64,000 nucleotides of DNA from contig OZ024748.1 of assembly GCA_964016885.1 (NCBI GenBank), positions 26,481,515-26,545,514 on the forward strand, in the 5' to 3' direction. This stretch comes from Eledone cirrhosa (taxonomy: Eukaryota; Mollusca; Cephalopoda; Octopoda; Eledonidae). Below the pieces are notes generated by a model. It saw nothing but the letters and a program-made list of their open reading frames with translations, made no database searches and was not told the origin of the DNA. Shown piece after piece: positions 15,001 through 30,000 of this stretch. Numbering within the stretch: the first letter of the stretch is position 1; every line of letters begins with the position of its first letter. The position numbers and the translations under genes were made by a program.

Positions 15001-18000
15001 AACATCTCCTGAAGAAACAACTCTGTCTACTCAGGTAGAGGACATCGAAAAGGTGACACCAACTCAAGTTGCTAGTACAATGCATACATCACCTGAAACG
15101 ACAGTTGTTTCATCTCCAGAACACACCTCTATAACACCTACAGATGAACTTACTAGTATTGAATATACAACTGAGACATCAACTGAAAAATCACTACCTA
15201 CGATAACACCTACAAGCACAGCAGAAAAGATCACTAAAACTATAACAGACACAACAGCAACAACAACACAGCTTCCTTCAACAAGTGAAATCCATATAGA
15301 AACTCCTAAATCTACTTCTGAACTGCCTCATATAACTGACATTGAAACAAGTAGAGTGGAAAGAACAACACAAATTACAGATATTGAAACTGAATGCACA
15401 ACTCAGACAGAAATTACACCACAACTAACAACATCTCCTGAAGAAACAACTCTGTCTACTCAGGTAGAGGACATCGAAAGGGTGACACCAACACAAGTTG
15501 CTAGCACAATGCATACATCACCTGAAACAAAAGTTGTTTCATATCCTGAACACACCTCTATAACACCTACAGATGAACTTACTAGTATTGAATATAGAAC
15601 TGAGACATCAACTGAAAAATCACTACCTACGATAACACCTACAAGCACAGCTGAAAAGATCACTGAAACTAGAACAGACACAACAGCAACAACGTCACAG
15701 CTTCCTTCAACAAGTGAAATCCATATAGAAACTCCTAAATCTACTTCTGAACTGCCTCATATAACTGACATTGAAACAAGTACAGTGGAAAGAACAACAC
15801 AAGTTACAGATATTGAAACTGAGCGCACAACTCACACAGAAATTACACCACAACAAACAACATCTCCTGAAGAAACAACACTGTCTACTCAGGTAGAGGA
15901 CATCGTAAAGGTGACACCAACACAAGTTGCTAGCACAATGCATACATCACCTGAAACAACAGTTGTTTCATCTCCAGAAATCACCTCTATAACACCTACA
16001 GATGAACTTACTAGTATTGAATATACAACTGTAACATCAACTGAAAAACCACTACCTATAAAGACACCTACAAGCACAGCTGAAAAGATCACTGAAACTA
16101 TAACAGACACAACAGCAAGAACATCACAGCTTCCTTCAACAAGTGAAATCCATATAGAAACTCCTAAATCTACTTCTGAACTGCCTCATATAACAGACAT
16201 TGAAACAAGTACAATGGAAAGAACAACACAAATTACAGATATTGAAACTGAACGCACAACTCAGACAGAAATTACACCACAACTAACAACAACTCCTGAA
16301 GAAACAACTCTGTTTACTCAGGTAGAGGACATTGAAAAGGTGACACCAACACAAGTTGCTAGCACAATGCATACATCACCTGAAACAACAGTTGTTTCGT
16401 CTCCAGAACACACCTCTATAACACCTACACATGAACTTACTAGTATTGAATATACAACTGAGACATCAACTGAAAAACCACTACCTATAAAGACACCTAC
16501 AAGCACAGCTGAAAAGATCACTGAAACTATAACAGACACAACAGCAACAACATCACAGCTTCCTTCAACAAGTGAAACCCATATTGAAACTCCTAAATCT
16601 ACTTCTGAACTGCCTCATATAACTGACATTGAAACAAGTACAGTGGAAAGAACAACACAAATTACAGATATTGAAACTGAACGCACAACTCAGACAGAAA
16701 TTACACCACAACTAACAACATCACCTGAAGAAACAACTCTGTCTACTCAGGTAGAGGACATCGAAAAGGTGACACCAACACAAGTTGCTAGCACAATGCA
16801 TACATCACCTGAAACAACAGTTGTTTCAGCTCCAGAACACACCTCTATAACACCTACAGATGAACTTACTAGTATTGAATATAGAACTGAGACATCAACT
16901 GAAAAATCACTACCTACGATAACACCTACAAGCACAGCAGAAAAGATCACTGAAACTATAACAGACACAACAGCAACAACATCACAGCTTCCTTCAACAA
17001 GTGAAATCCATATAGAAACTCCTAAATCTACTTCTGAACTGCCTCATATAACTGACATTGAAACAAGTACAGTGGAAAGAACAACACAAGTTACAGATAT
17101 TGAAACTGAGTGGAAAACTCAGACAGAAGTTACACCACAACAAACAACATCTCCTGAAGAAACAACTCTGTCTACTCAGGTAGAGGACATCGAAAAGGTG
17201 ACACCAACACAAGTTGCTAGCACAATGCATATATCACCTGAAACAACAGTTGTTTCATCTCCAGAACACACCTCTATACCACCTACAGATGAAATTACTA
17301 GTATTGAATATACAACTGAGACATCAACTGAAAAACCACTACCTATCAAGACACCTACAAGCACAGCAGAAAAGATCACTGAAACTAGAACAGACAAAAC
17401 AACAACAACATCACAGCTTCCTTCAACAAGTGAAATCCATATAGAAACTCCTAAATCTACTTCTGAACTGCCTCATATAACTGACATTGAAACAAGTACA
17501 ATAGAAAGAACAACACAAATTACAGATATTGAAACTGAACGCACAACTCAGACAGGAATTACACCACAACTAACAACATCTCCTGAAGAAACAACTCTGT
17601 CTACTCAGGTAGAGGACATCGAAAAGGTGACACCAACACAAGTTGCTAGCACAATGCATATATCACCTGAAACAACAGTTGTTTCATCTCCTGAACACAC
17701 CTCTATAACACCTACAGATGAACTTACTAGTATTGAATATACAACTGAGGCATCAACTGAAAAATCACTACCTACGATATCACCTACAAGCACAGCAGAA
17801 AAGATCACTAAAACTATAACAGACACAACAGCAACAACATCACAGCTTCCTTCAACAAGTGAAATCCATATAGAAACTCCTAAATCTACTTCTGAACTGC
17901 CTCATATAACTGACATTGAAACAAGTACAGTGGAAGGAACAACACAAGTTACAGATATTGAAACTGAGCGCACAACTCAGAGAGAAATTACACCACAACA

Positions 18001-21000
18001 AACAACATCTCCTGAAGAAACAACACTGTCTACTCAGGTAGAGGACATTGAAAAGGTGACACCAACACAAGTTGCTAGCACAATGCATACATCACCTGAA
18101 ACAACAGTTGTTTCATCTCCAGAACACACCTCTATAACACCTACAGATGAACTTACTAGTATTGAATATACAACTGAGACATCAACTGAAAAACCACTAC
18201 CTATCAAGACACCTAGAAGCACAGCAGAAAAGATCACTGAAACTAGAACAGACACAACAGCAACAACATCTCAGCGTCCTTCAACAAGTGAAATCCATAT
18301 AGAAACTCCTAAATCTACTTCTGAACTGCCTCATATAACTGACATTGAAACAAGTACAATAGAAAGAACAACACAAATTACAGATATTGAAACTGAACGC
18401 ACAACTCAGACAGGAATTACACCACAACTAACAACATCTCCTGAAGAAACAACTCTGTCTACTCAGGTAGAGGACATTGAAAAGGTGACACCAACACAAG
18501 TTGCTAGCACAATGCATACATCACCTGAAACAACAGTTGTTTCATCTCCAGAACACACCTCTATAACACCTACAGATGAACTTACTAGTATTGAATATAC
18601 AACTGAGACATCAACTGAAAAACCACTACCTATAAAGACACCTACAAGCACAGCAGAAAAGATCACTGAAACTAGAACAGACACAACAGCAACAACATCA
18701 CAGCTTCCTTCAACAAGTGAATTCCATATAGAAACTCCTAAATCTACTTCTGAACTGCCTCATATAACTGACATTGAAACAAGTACAGTGGAAAGAACAA
18801 CACAAGTTACAGATATTGAAACTGAGCGGACAACTCAGACAGAAATTACACCACAACAAACAACATCTCCTGAAGAAACAACTCTGTCTACTCAGGTAGA
18901 GGACATCGAAAAGGTGACACCAACACAAGTTGCTAGCACAATGCATATATCACCTGAAACAACAGTTGTTTCATCTCCTGAACACACCTCTATAACACCT
19001 ACAGATGAACTTACTAGTATTGAATATACAACTGAGACATCAACTGAAAAATCACTACCTACGATAACACCTACAAGCACAGCAGAAAAGATCACTGAAA
19101 CTATAACAGACACAACAGCAACAACATCACAGCTTCCTTCAACAAGTGAAATCCATATAGAAACTCCTAAATCTACTTCTGAACTGCCTCATATAACTGA
19201 CATTGAAACAAGTACAGTGGAAAGAACAACACAAGTTACAGATATTGAAACTGAGTGGAAAACTCAGACAGAAGTTACACCACAACAAACAACATCTCCT
19301 GAAGAAACAACTCTGTCTACTCAGGTAGAGGACATCGAAAAGGTGACACCAACACAAGTTGCTAGCACAATGCATATATCACCTGAAACAACAGTTGTTT
19401 CATCTCCAGAACACACCTCTATACCACCTACAGATGAAATTACTAGTATTGAATATACAACTGAGACATCAACTGAAAAACCACTACCTATCAAGACACC
19501 TACAAGCACAGCAGAAAAGATCACTGAAACTAGAACAGACAAAACAACAACAACATCACAGCTTCCTTCAACAAGTGAAATCCATATAGAAACTCCTAAA
19601 TCTACTTCTGAACTGCCTCATATAACTGACATTGAAACAAGTACAATAGAAAGAACAACACAAATTACAGATATTGAAACTGAACGCACAACTCAGACAG
19701 GAATTACACCACAACTAACAACATCTCCTGAAGAAACAACTCTGTCTACTCAGGTAGAGGACATCGAAAAGGTGACACCAACACAAGTTGCTAGCACAAT
19801 GCATATATCACCTGAAACAACAGTTGTTTCATCTCCTGAACACACCTCTATAACACCTACAGATGAACTTACTAGTATTGAATATACAACTGAGGCATCA
19901 ACTGAAAAATCACTACCTACGATATCACCTACAAGCACAGCAGAAAAGATCACTAAAACTATAACAGACACAACAGCAACAACATCACAGCTTCCTTCAA
20001 CAAGTGAAATCCATATAGAAACTCCTAAATCTACTTCTGAACTGCCTCATATAACTGACATTGAAACAAGTACAGTGGAAGGAACAACACAAGTTACAGA
20101 TATTGAAACTGAGCGCACAACTCAGAGAGAAATTACACCACAACAAACAACATCTCCTGAAGAAACAACACTGTCTACTCAGGTAGAGGACATTGAAAAG
20201 GTGACACCAACACAAGTTGCTAGCACAATGCATACATCACCTGAAACAACAGTTGTTTCATCTCCAGAACACACCTCTATAACACCTACAGATGAACTTA
20301 CTAGTATTGAATATACAACTGAGACATCAACTGAAAAACCACTACCTATCAAGACACCTAGAAGCACAGCAGAAAAGATCACTGAAACTAGAACAGACAC
20401 AACAGCAACAACATCTCAGCGTCCTTCAACAAGTGAAATCCATATAGAAACTCCTAAATCTACTTCTGAACTGCCTCATATAACTGACATTGAAACAAGT
20501 ACAATAGAAAGAACAACACAAATTACAGATATTGAAACTGAACGCACAACTCAGACAGGAATTACACCACAACTAACAACATCTCCTGAAGAAACAACTC
20601 TGTCTACTCAGGTAGAGGACATTGAAAAGGTGACACCAACACAAGTTGCTAGCACAATGCATACATCACCTGAAACAACAGTTGTTTCATCTCCAGAACA
20701 CACCTCTATAACACCTACAGATGAACTTACTAGTATTGAATATACAACTGAGACATCAACTGAAAAACCACTACCTATAAAGACACCTACAAGCACAGCA
20801 GAAAAGATCACTGAAACTAGAACAGACACAACAGCAACAACATCACAGCTTCCTTCAACAAGTGAATTCCATATAGAAACTCCTAAATCTACTTCTGAAC
20901 TGCCTCATATAACTGACATTGAAACAAGTACAGTGGAAAGAACAACACAAGTTACAGATATTGAAACTGAGCGGACAACTCAGACAGAAATTACACCACA

Positions 21001-24000
21001 ACAAACAACATCTCCTGAAGAAACAACTCTGTCTACTCAGGTAGAGGACATCGAAAAGGTGACACCAACACAAGTTGCTAGCACAATGCATATATCACCT
21101 GAAACAACAGTTGTTTCATCTCCTGAACACACCTCTATAACACCTACAGATGAACTTACTAGTATTGAATATACAACTGAGACATCAACTGAAAAATCAC
21201 TACCTACGATAACACCTACAAGCACAGCAGAAAAGATCACTAAAACTATAACAGACACAACAGCAACAACATCACAGCTTCCTTCAACAAGTGAAATCCA
21301 TATAGAAACTCCTAAATCTACTTCTGAACTGCCTCATATAACTGACATTGAAACAAGTACAGTGGAAGGAACAACACAAGTTACAGATATTGAAACTGAG
21401 CGCACAACTCAGAGAGAAATTACACCACAACAAACAACATCTCCTGAAGAAACAACACTGTCTACTCAGGTAGAGGACATTGAAAAGGTGACACCAACAC
21501 AAGTTACTAGCACAATGCATACATCACCTGAAACAACAGTTGTTTCATCTCCAGAACACACCTCTATAACACCTACAGATGAACTTACTAGTATTGAATA
21601 TACAACTGAGACATCAACTGAAAAACCACTACCTATAAAGACACCTACAAACACAGCTGAAAAGATCACTGAAACTATAACAGACACAACAGCAACAACA
21701 TCACAGCTTCCTTCAACAAGTGAAATCCATATAGAAACTCCTAAATCTACTTCTGAACTGCCTCATATAACAGACATTGAAACAAGTACAATGGAAAGAA
21801 CAACACAAATTACAGATATTGAAACTGAACGCACAACTCAGACAGAAATTACACCACAACTAACAACATCTCCTGAAGAAACAACTCTGTCTACTCAGGT
21901 AGAGGACATTGAAAAGGTGACACCAACACAAGTTGCTAGCACAATGCATACATCACCTGAAACAACAGTTGTTTCATCTCCAGAACACACCTCTATAACA
22001 CCTACAGATGAACTTACTAGTATAGAATATACAACTGAGACATCAACTGAAAAACCACTACCTATACAGACACCTACAAGCACAGCTGAAAAGATCACTG
22101 AAACTATAACAGACACAACAGCAACAACATCACAGCTTCCTTCAACAAGTGAAATCCATATAGAAACTCATAAATCTACTTCTGAACTGCCTCATATAAC
22201 AAACATTGAAACAAGTACAATGGAAAGAACAACACAAATTACAGATATTGAAACTGAACGCACAACTCAGACAGAAATTACACCACAACTAACAACATCT
22301 CCTGAAGAAACAACTCTGTCTAGACAGGTAGAGGACATCGAAAAGGTGACACCAACACAAGTTGCTAGCACAATGCATACATCACCTGAAACAACAGTTG
22401 TTTCATCTCCAGAATACACCTCTATAACACCTACAGATGAACTTACTAGTATTGAATATACAACTGAGACATCAACTGAAAAACCACTACCTATCAAGAC
22501 ACCTACAAGCACAGCAGAAAAGATCACTGAAACTGGAACAGACACAACAGCAACAACATCACAGCTTCCTTCAACAAGTGAAATCCATATAGAAACTCCT
22601 AAATCTACTTCTGAACTGCCTCATATAACTGACATTGAAACAAGTACAGTGGAAAGAACAACACAAATTACAGATATTGAAACTGAACGCACAACTCAAA
22701 CAGAAATTACACCACAACTAACAACATCTCCTGAAGAAACAACTCTGTCTACTCAGGCAGAGGACATCGAAAGGGTGACACCAACACAAGTTGCTAGCAC
22801 AATGCATACATCACCTGAAACAACAGTTGTTTCATCTCCAGAACACACCTCTATAACACCTACAGATGAACTTACTAGTATTGAATATACAACTGAGACA
22901 TCAACTGAAAAGCCACTACCTATAAAGACACCTACAAACACAGCTGAAAAGATCACTGAAACTATAACAGACACAACAGCAACAACATCACAGCTTCCTT
23001 CAACAAGTGAAATCCATATAGAAACTCATAAATCTACTTCTGAACTGCCTCATATAACAGACATTGAAACAAGTACAATGGAAAGAACAACACAAATTAT
23101 AGATATTGAAACTGAACGCACAACTCAGACAGAAATTACACCACAACTAACAAAATCTCCTGAAGAAACAACTCTGTCTACTCAGATAGAGGACATCGAA
23201 AAGGTGACACCAACACAAGTTGCTAGCACATTGCATACATCACCTGAAACAACAGTTGTTTCATCTCCTGAACACACCTCTATAACACCTACAGATGAAC
23301 TTATTAGTATTGAATATACAACTGAGACATCAACTGAAAAACCGCTACCTACGATAAAACCTACAAGCACAGCAGAAAAGATCACTGAAACTAGAACAGA
23401 CACAACAGCAACAACATCACAGCTTCCTTCAACAAGTGAAATCCATATAGAAACTCCTAAATCTACTTCTGAACTGCCTCAGATAACTGATATTGAAACA
23501 AGTACAGTGGAAAGGACAACACAAATTACATATATTGAAACTGAACGCACAACTCAGACAGAAATTACACCACAACTAACAACATCTCCTGAAGAAACAA
23601 CTCTGTCTACTCAGGTAGAGGACATCGAAAGGGTGACACCAACACAAGTTGCTAGCACAATGCATACATCACCTGAAACAACAGTTGTTTCATCTCCAGA
23701 ACACACCTCTATAACACCTACAGATGAACTTACTAGTATTGAATATACAACTGAGACATCAACTGAAAAATCACTACCTACGATAACACCTACAAGCACA
23801 GCAGAAAAGATCACTAAAACTATAACAGACACAACAGCAACAACATCACAGCTTCCTTCAACAAGTGAAATCCATATAGAAACTCCTAAATCTACTTCTG
23901 AACTGCCTCATATAACTGACATTGAAACAAGTACAGTGGAAGGAACAACACAAGTTACAGATATTGAAACTGAGCGCACAACTCAGAGAGAAATTACACC

Positions 24001-27000
24001 ACAACAAACAACATCTCCTGAAGAAACAACACTGTCTACTCAGGTAGAGGACATTGAAAAGGTGACACCAACACAAGTTACTAGCACAATGCATACATCA
24101 CCTGAAACAACAGTTGTTTCATCTCCAGAACACACCTCTATAACACCTACAGATGAACTTACTAGTATTGAATATACAACTGAGACATCAACTGAAAAAC
24201 CACTACCTATAAAGACACCTACAAACACAGCTGAAAAGATCACTGAAACTATAACAGACACAACAGCAACAACATCACAGCTTCCTTCAACAAGTGAAAT
24301 CCATATAGAAACTCCTAAATCTACTTCTGAACTGCCTCATATAACAGACATTGAAACAAGTACAATGGAAAGAACAACACAAATTACAGATATTGAAACT
24401 GAACGCACAACTCAGACAGAAATTACACCACAACTAACAACATCTCCTGAAGAAACAACTCTGTCTACTCAGGTAGAGGACATTGAAAAGGTGACACCAA
24501 CACAAGTTGCTAGCACAATGCATACATCACCTGAAACAACAGTTGTTTCATCTCCAGAACACACCTCTATAACACCTACAGATGAACTTACTAGTATAGA
24601 ATATACAACTGAGACATCAACTGAAAAACCACTACCTATACAGACACCTACAAGCACAGCTGAAAAGATCACTGAAACTATAACAGACACAACAGCAACA
24701 ACATCACAGCTTCCTTCAACAAGTGAAATCCATATAGAAACTCATAAATCTACTTCTGAACTGCCTCATATAACAAACATTGAAACAAGTACAATGGAAA
24801 GAACAACACAAATTACAGATATTGAAACTGAACGCACAACTCAGACAGAAATTACACCACAACTAACAACATCTCCTGAAGAAACAACTCTGTCTAGACA
24901 GGTAGAGGACATCGAAAAGGTGACACCAACACAAGTTGCTAGCACAATGCATACATCACCTGAAACAACAGTTGTTTCATCTCCAGAATACACCTCTATA
25001 ACACCTACAGATGAACTTACTAGTATTGAATATACAACTGAGACATCAACTGAAAAACCACTACCTATCAAGACACCTACAAGCACAGCAGAAAAGATCA
25101 CTGAAACTGGAACAGACACAACAGCAACAACATCACAGCTTCCTTCAACAAGTGAAATCCATATAGAAACTCCTAAATCTACTTCTGAACTGCCTCATAT
25201 AACTGACATTGAAACAAGTACAGTGGAAAGAACAACACAAATTACAGATATTGAAACTGAACGCACAACTCAAACAGAAATTACACCACAACTAACAACA
25301 TCTCCTGAAGAAACAACTCTGTCTACTCAGGCAGAGGACATCGAAAGGGTGACACCAACACAAGTTGCTAGCACAATGCATACATCACCTGAAACAACAG
25401 TTGTTTCATCTCCAGAACACACCTCTATAACACCTACAGATGAACTTACTAGTATTGAATATACAACTGAGACATCAACTGAAAAGCCACTACCTATAAA
25501 GACACCTACAAACACAGCTGAAAAGATCACTGAAACTATAACAGACACAACAGCAACAACATCACAGCTTCCTTCAACAAGTGAAATCCATATAGAAACT
25601 CATAAATCTACTTCTGAACTGCCTCATATAACAGACATTGAAACAAGTACAATGGAAAGAACAACACAAATTATAGATATTGAAACTGAACGCACAACTC
25701 AGACAGAAATTACACCACAACTAACAAAATCTCCTGAAGAAACAACTCTGTCTACTCAGATAGAGGACATCGAAAAGGTGACACCAACACAAGTTGCTAG
25801 CACATTGCATACATCACCTGAAACAACAGTTGTTTCATCTCCTGAACACACCTCTATAACACCTACAGATGAACTTATTAGTATTGAATATACAACTGAG
25901 ACATCAACTGAAAAACCGCTACCTACGATAAAACCTACAAGCACAGCAGAAAAGATCACTGAAACTAGAACAGACACAACAGCAACAACATCACAGCTTC
26001 CTTCAACAAGTGAAATCCATATAGAAACTCCTAAATCTACTTCTGAACTGCCTCAGATAACTGATATTGAAACAAGTACAGTGGAAAGGACAACACAAAT
26101 TACATATATTGAAACTGAACGCACAACTCAGACAGAAATTACACCACAACTAACAACATCTCCTGAAGAAACAACTCTGTCTACTCAGGTAGAGGACATC
26201 GAAAGGGTGACACCAACACAAGTTGCTAGCACAATGCATACATCACCTGAAACAACAGTTGTTTCATCTCCAGAACACACCTCTATAACACCTACAGATG
26301 AACTTACTAGTATTGAATATACAACTGAGACATCAACTGAAAAACCACTACCTATAAAGACACCTACAAGCACAGCTGAAAAGATCACTGAAACTATAAC
26401 AGACACAACAGCAACAACATCACAGCTTCCTTCAACAAGTGAAATCCATATAGAAACTCATAAATCTACTTCTGAACTGCCTCATATAACAGACATTGAA
26501 ACAAGTACAATGGAAAGAACAACACAAATTATAGATATTGAAACTGAACGCACAACTCAGGCAGAAATTACACCACAACTGACAACATCTCCTGAAGAAA
26601 CAACTCTGTCTACTCAGATAGAGGACATCGAAAAGGTGACACCAACACAAGTTGCTAGCACAATGCATACATCACCTGAAACAACAGTTGTTTCATCTCC
26701 TGAACACACCTCTATAACACCTACAGATGAACTTACTAGTATTGAATATAGAACTGAGACATCAACTGAAAAATCACTACCTACGATAACACCTACAAGC
26801 ACAGCAGAAAAGATCACTGAAACTAGAACAGACACAACAGCAACAACATCACAGCTTCCTTCAACAAGTGAAATCCATATAGAAACTCCTAAATCTACTT
26901 CTGAACTGCCCCATATAACTGACATTGAAACAAGTACAGTGGAAAGAACAACACAAATTACAGATATTGAAACTGAACGCACAACTCAGACAGAAATTAC

Positions 27001-30000
27001 ACCACAACTAACAACATCTCCTGAAGAAACAACTCTGTCTACTCAGGCAGAGGACATCGAAAGGGTGACACCAACACAAGTTGCTAGCGCAATGCATACA
27101 TCACCTGAAACAACAGTTGTTTCATCTCCAGAACACACCTCTATAACACCTACAGATGAACTTACTAGTATTGAATATACAACTGAGACATCAACTGAAA
27201 AACCACTACCTATAAAGACACCTACAAGCACAGCTGAAAAGATCACTGAAACTATAACAGACACAACAGCAACAACATCACAGCTTCCTTCAACAAGTGA
27301 AATCTATATAGAAACTCCTAAATCTACTTCTGAACTGCCTCATATAACAGACATTGAAACAAGTACAATGGAAAGAACAACACAAATTACAGATATTGAA
27401 ACTGAACGCACAACTCAGACAGAAATGACACCACAACTAACAACATCTCCTGAAGAAACAACTCTGTCTACTCAGGTAGAGGACATTGAAAAGGTGACAC
27501 CAACACAAGTTGCTAGCACAATGCATACATCACCTGAAACAACAGTTGTTTCATCTCCTGAACACACCTCTATAACACCTACAGATGAACTTACTAGTAT
27601 TGAATATAGAACTGAGACATCAACTGAAAAATCACTACCTACGATAACACCTACAAGCACAGCAGAAAAGATCACTGAAACTATAACAGACACAACAGCA
27701 ACAACATCACAGCTTCCTTCAACAAGTGAAATCCATATAGAAACTCATAAATCTGCTTCTGAACTGCCTCATATAACAGACATTGAAACAAGTACGATGG
27801 AAAGAACAACACAAATTACAGATATTGAAACTGAAAGCACAACTCAGACAGAAATTACACCACAACTAACAACATCTCCTGAAGAAACAACTCTGTCTAG
27901 TCAGGTAGTGGACATCGAAAAGGTGACACCAACACAAGTTGCTAGCACAATGCATACATCACCTGAAACAACAGTTGTTTCATCTCCAGAACACACCTCT
28001 ATAACACCTACAGATGAACTTACTAGTATTGAATATACAACTGAGACATCAACTGAAAAACCACTACCTATCAAGACACCTACAAGCACAGCAGAAAAGA
28101 TCACTGAAACTAGAACAGACACAACAGCAACAACATCACAGCTTCCTTCAACAAGTGAAATCCATATAGAAACTCCTAAATCTACTTCTGAACTGCCCCA
28201 TATAACTGACATTGAAACAAGTACAGTGGAAAGAACAACACAAATTACAGATATTGAAACTGAACGCACAACTCAGACAGAAATTACACCACAACTAACA
28301 ACATCTCCTGAAGAAACAACTCTGTCTACTCAGGCAGAGGACATCGAAAGGGTGACACCAACACAAGTTGCTAGCGCAATGCATACATCACCTGAAACAA
28401 CAGTTGTTTCATCTCCAGAACACACCTCTATAACACCTACAGATGAACTTACTAGTATTGAATATACAACTGAGACATCAACTGAAAAACCACTACCTAT
28501 AAAGACACCTACAAGCACAGCTGAAAAGATCACTGAAACTATAACAGACACAACAGCAACAACATCACAGCTTCCTTCAACAAGTGAAATCCATATAGAA
28601 ACTCAAAAATCTACTTCTGAACTGCCTCATATAACAGACATTGAAACAAGTACAATGGAAAGAACAACACAAATTACAGATATTGAAACTGAACGCACAA
28701 CTCAGACAGAAATTACACCACAACTAACAACATCTCCTGAAGAAACAACTCTGTCTACTCAGGCAGAGGACATCGAAAGGGTGACACCAACACAAGTTGC
28801 TAGCACAATGCATACATCACCTGAAACAACAGTTGTTTCATCTCCAGAACACACCTCTATAACACCTACAGATGAACTTACTAGTATTGAATATACAACT
28901 GAGACATCAACTGATAAACCACTACCTATCAAGACACCTACAAGCACAGCAGAAAAGATCACTGAAACTATAACAGACACAACAGCAACAACATCACAGC
29001 TTCCTTCAACAAGTCAAATCCATATAGAAACTCATAAATCTACTTCTGAACTGCCTCATATAACAGACATTGAAACAAGTACAATGGAAAGAACAACACA
29101 AATTACAGATATTGAAACTGAACGCACAACTCAGACAGAAATTACACCACAACTAACAACATCTCCTGAAGAAACAACTCTGTCTACTCAGATAGAGGAC
29201 ATCGAAAATGTGACACCAACACAAGTTGCTAGCACAATGCATACATCACCTGAAACAACAGTTGTTTCATCTCCTGAACACACCTCTATAACACCTACAG
29301 ATGAACTTACTAGTATTGAATATAGAACTGAGACATCAACTGAAAAATCACTACCTACGATAACACCTACAAGCACAGCAGAAAAGACCACTGAAACTAG
29401 AACAGACACAACAGCAACAACATCACAGCTTCCTTCAACAAGTGAAATCCATATAGAAACTCCTAAATCTACTTCTGAACTGCCTCATATAACTGACATT
29501 GAAACAAGTACAGTGGAAAGAACAACACAAATTACAGATATTGAAACTGAACGCACAACTCAGACAGAAATTACACCACAACTAACAACATCTCCTGAAG
29601 AAACAACTCTGTCTACTCAGGCAGAGGACATCGAAAGGGTGACACCAACACAAGTTGCTAGCACAATGCATGCATCACCTGAAACAACAGTTGTTTCATC
29701 TCCTGAGCACACCTCTATAACACCTACAGATGAACTTACTAGTATTGAATATACAACTGAGACATCAACTGAAAAACCACTACCTATCAAGACACCTACA
29801 AGCACAGCAGAAAAGATCACTGAAACTAGAACAGACACTACAGCAACAACATCACAGCTTCCTTCAACAAGTGAAATCCATATAGAAACTCCTAAATCTA
29901 CTTCTGAACTGCCTCATATAACTGACATTGAAACAAGTACAGTGGAAAGAACAACACAAATTACAGATATTGAAACTGAACGCATAACTCAGACAGAACT

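Noticed and set aside
17214..17444. Short + strand 76-residue open frame (repeated at 19359-19589; a similar one at 49890-50081)
   Set aside because: It lies in a different frame from the main coding region, is Gln/His/Leu-rich from shifted ACA/CAG/CTT codons, and is open only in these few units. It is a shadow of the main frame copied by block duplication.
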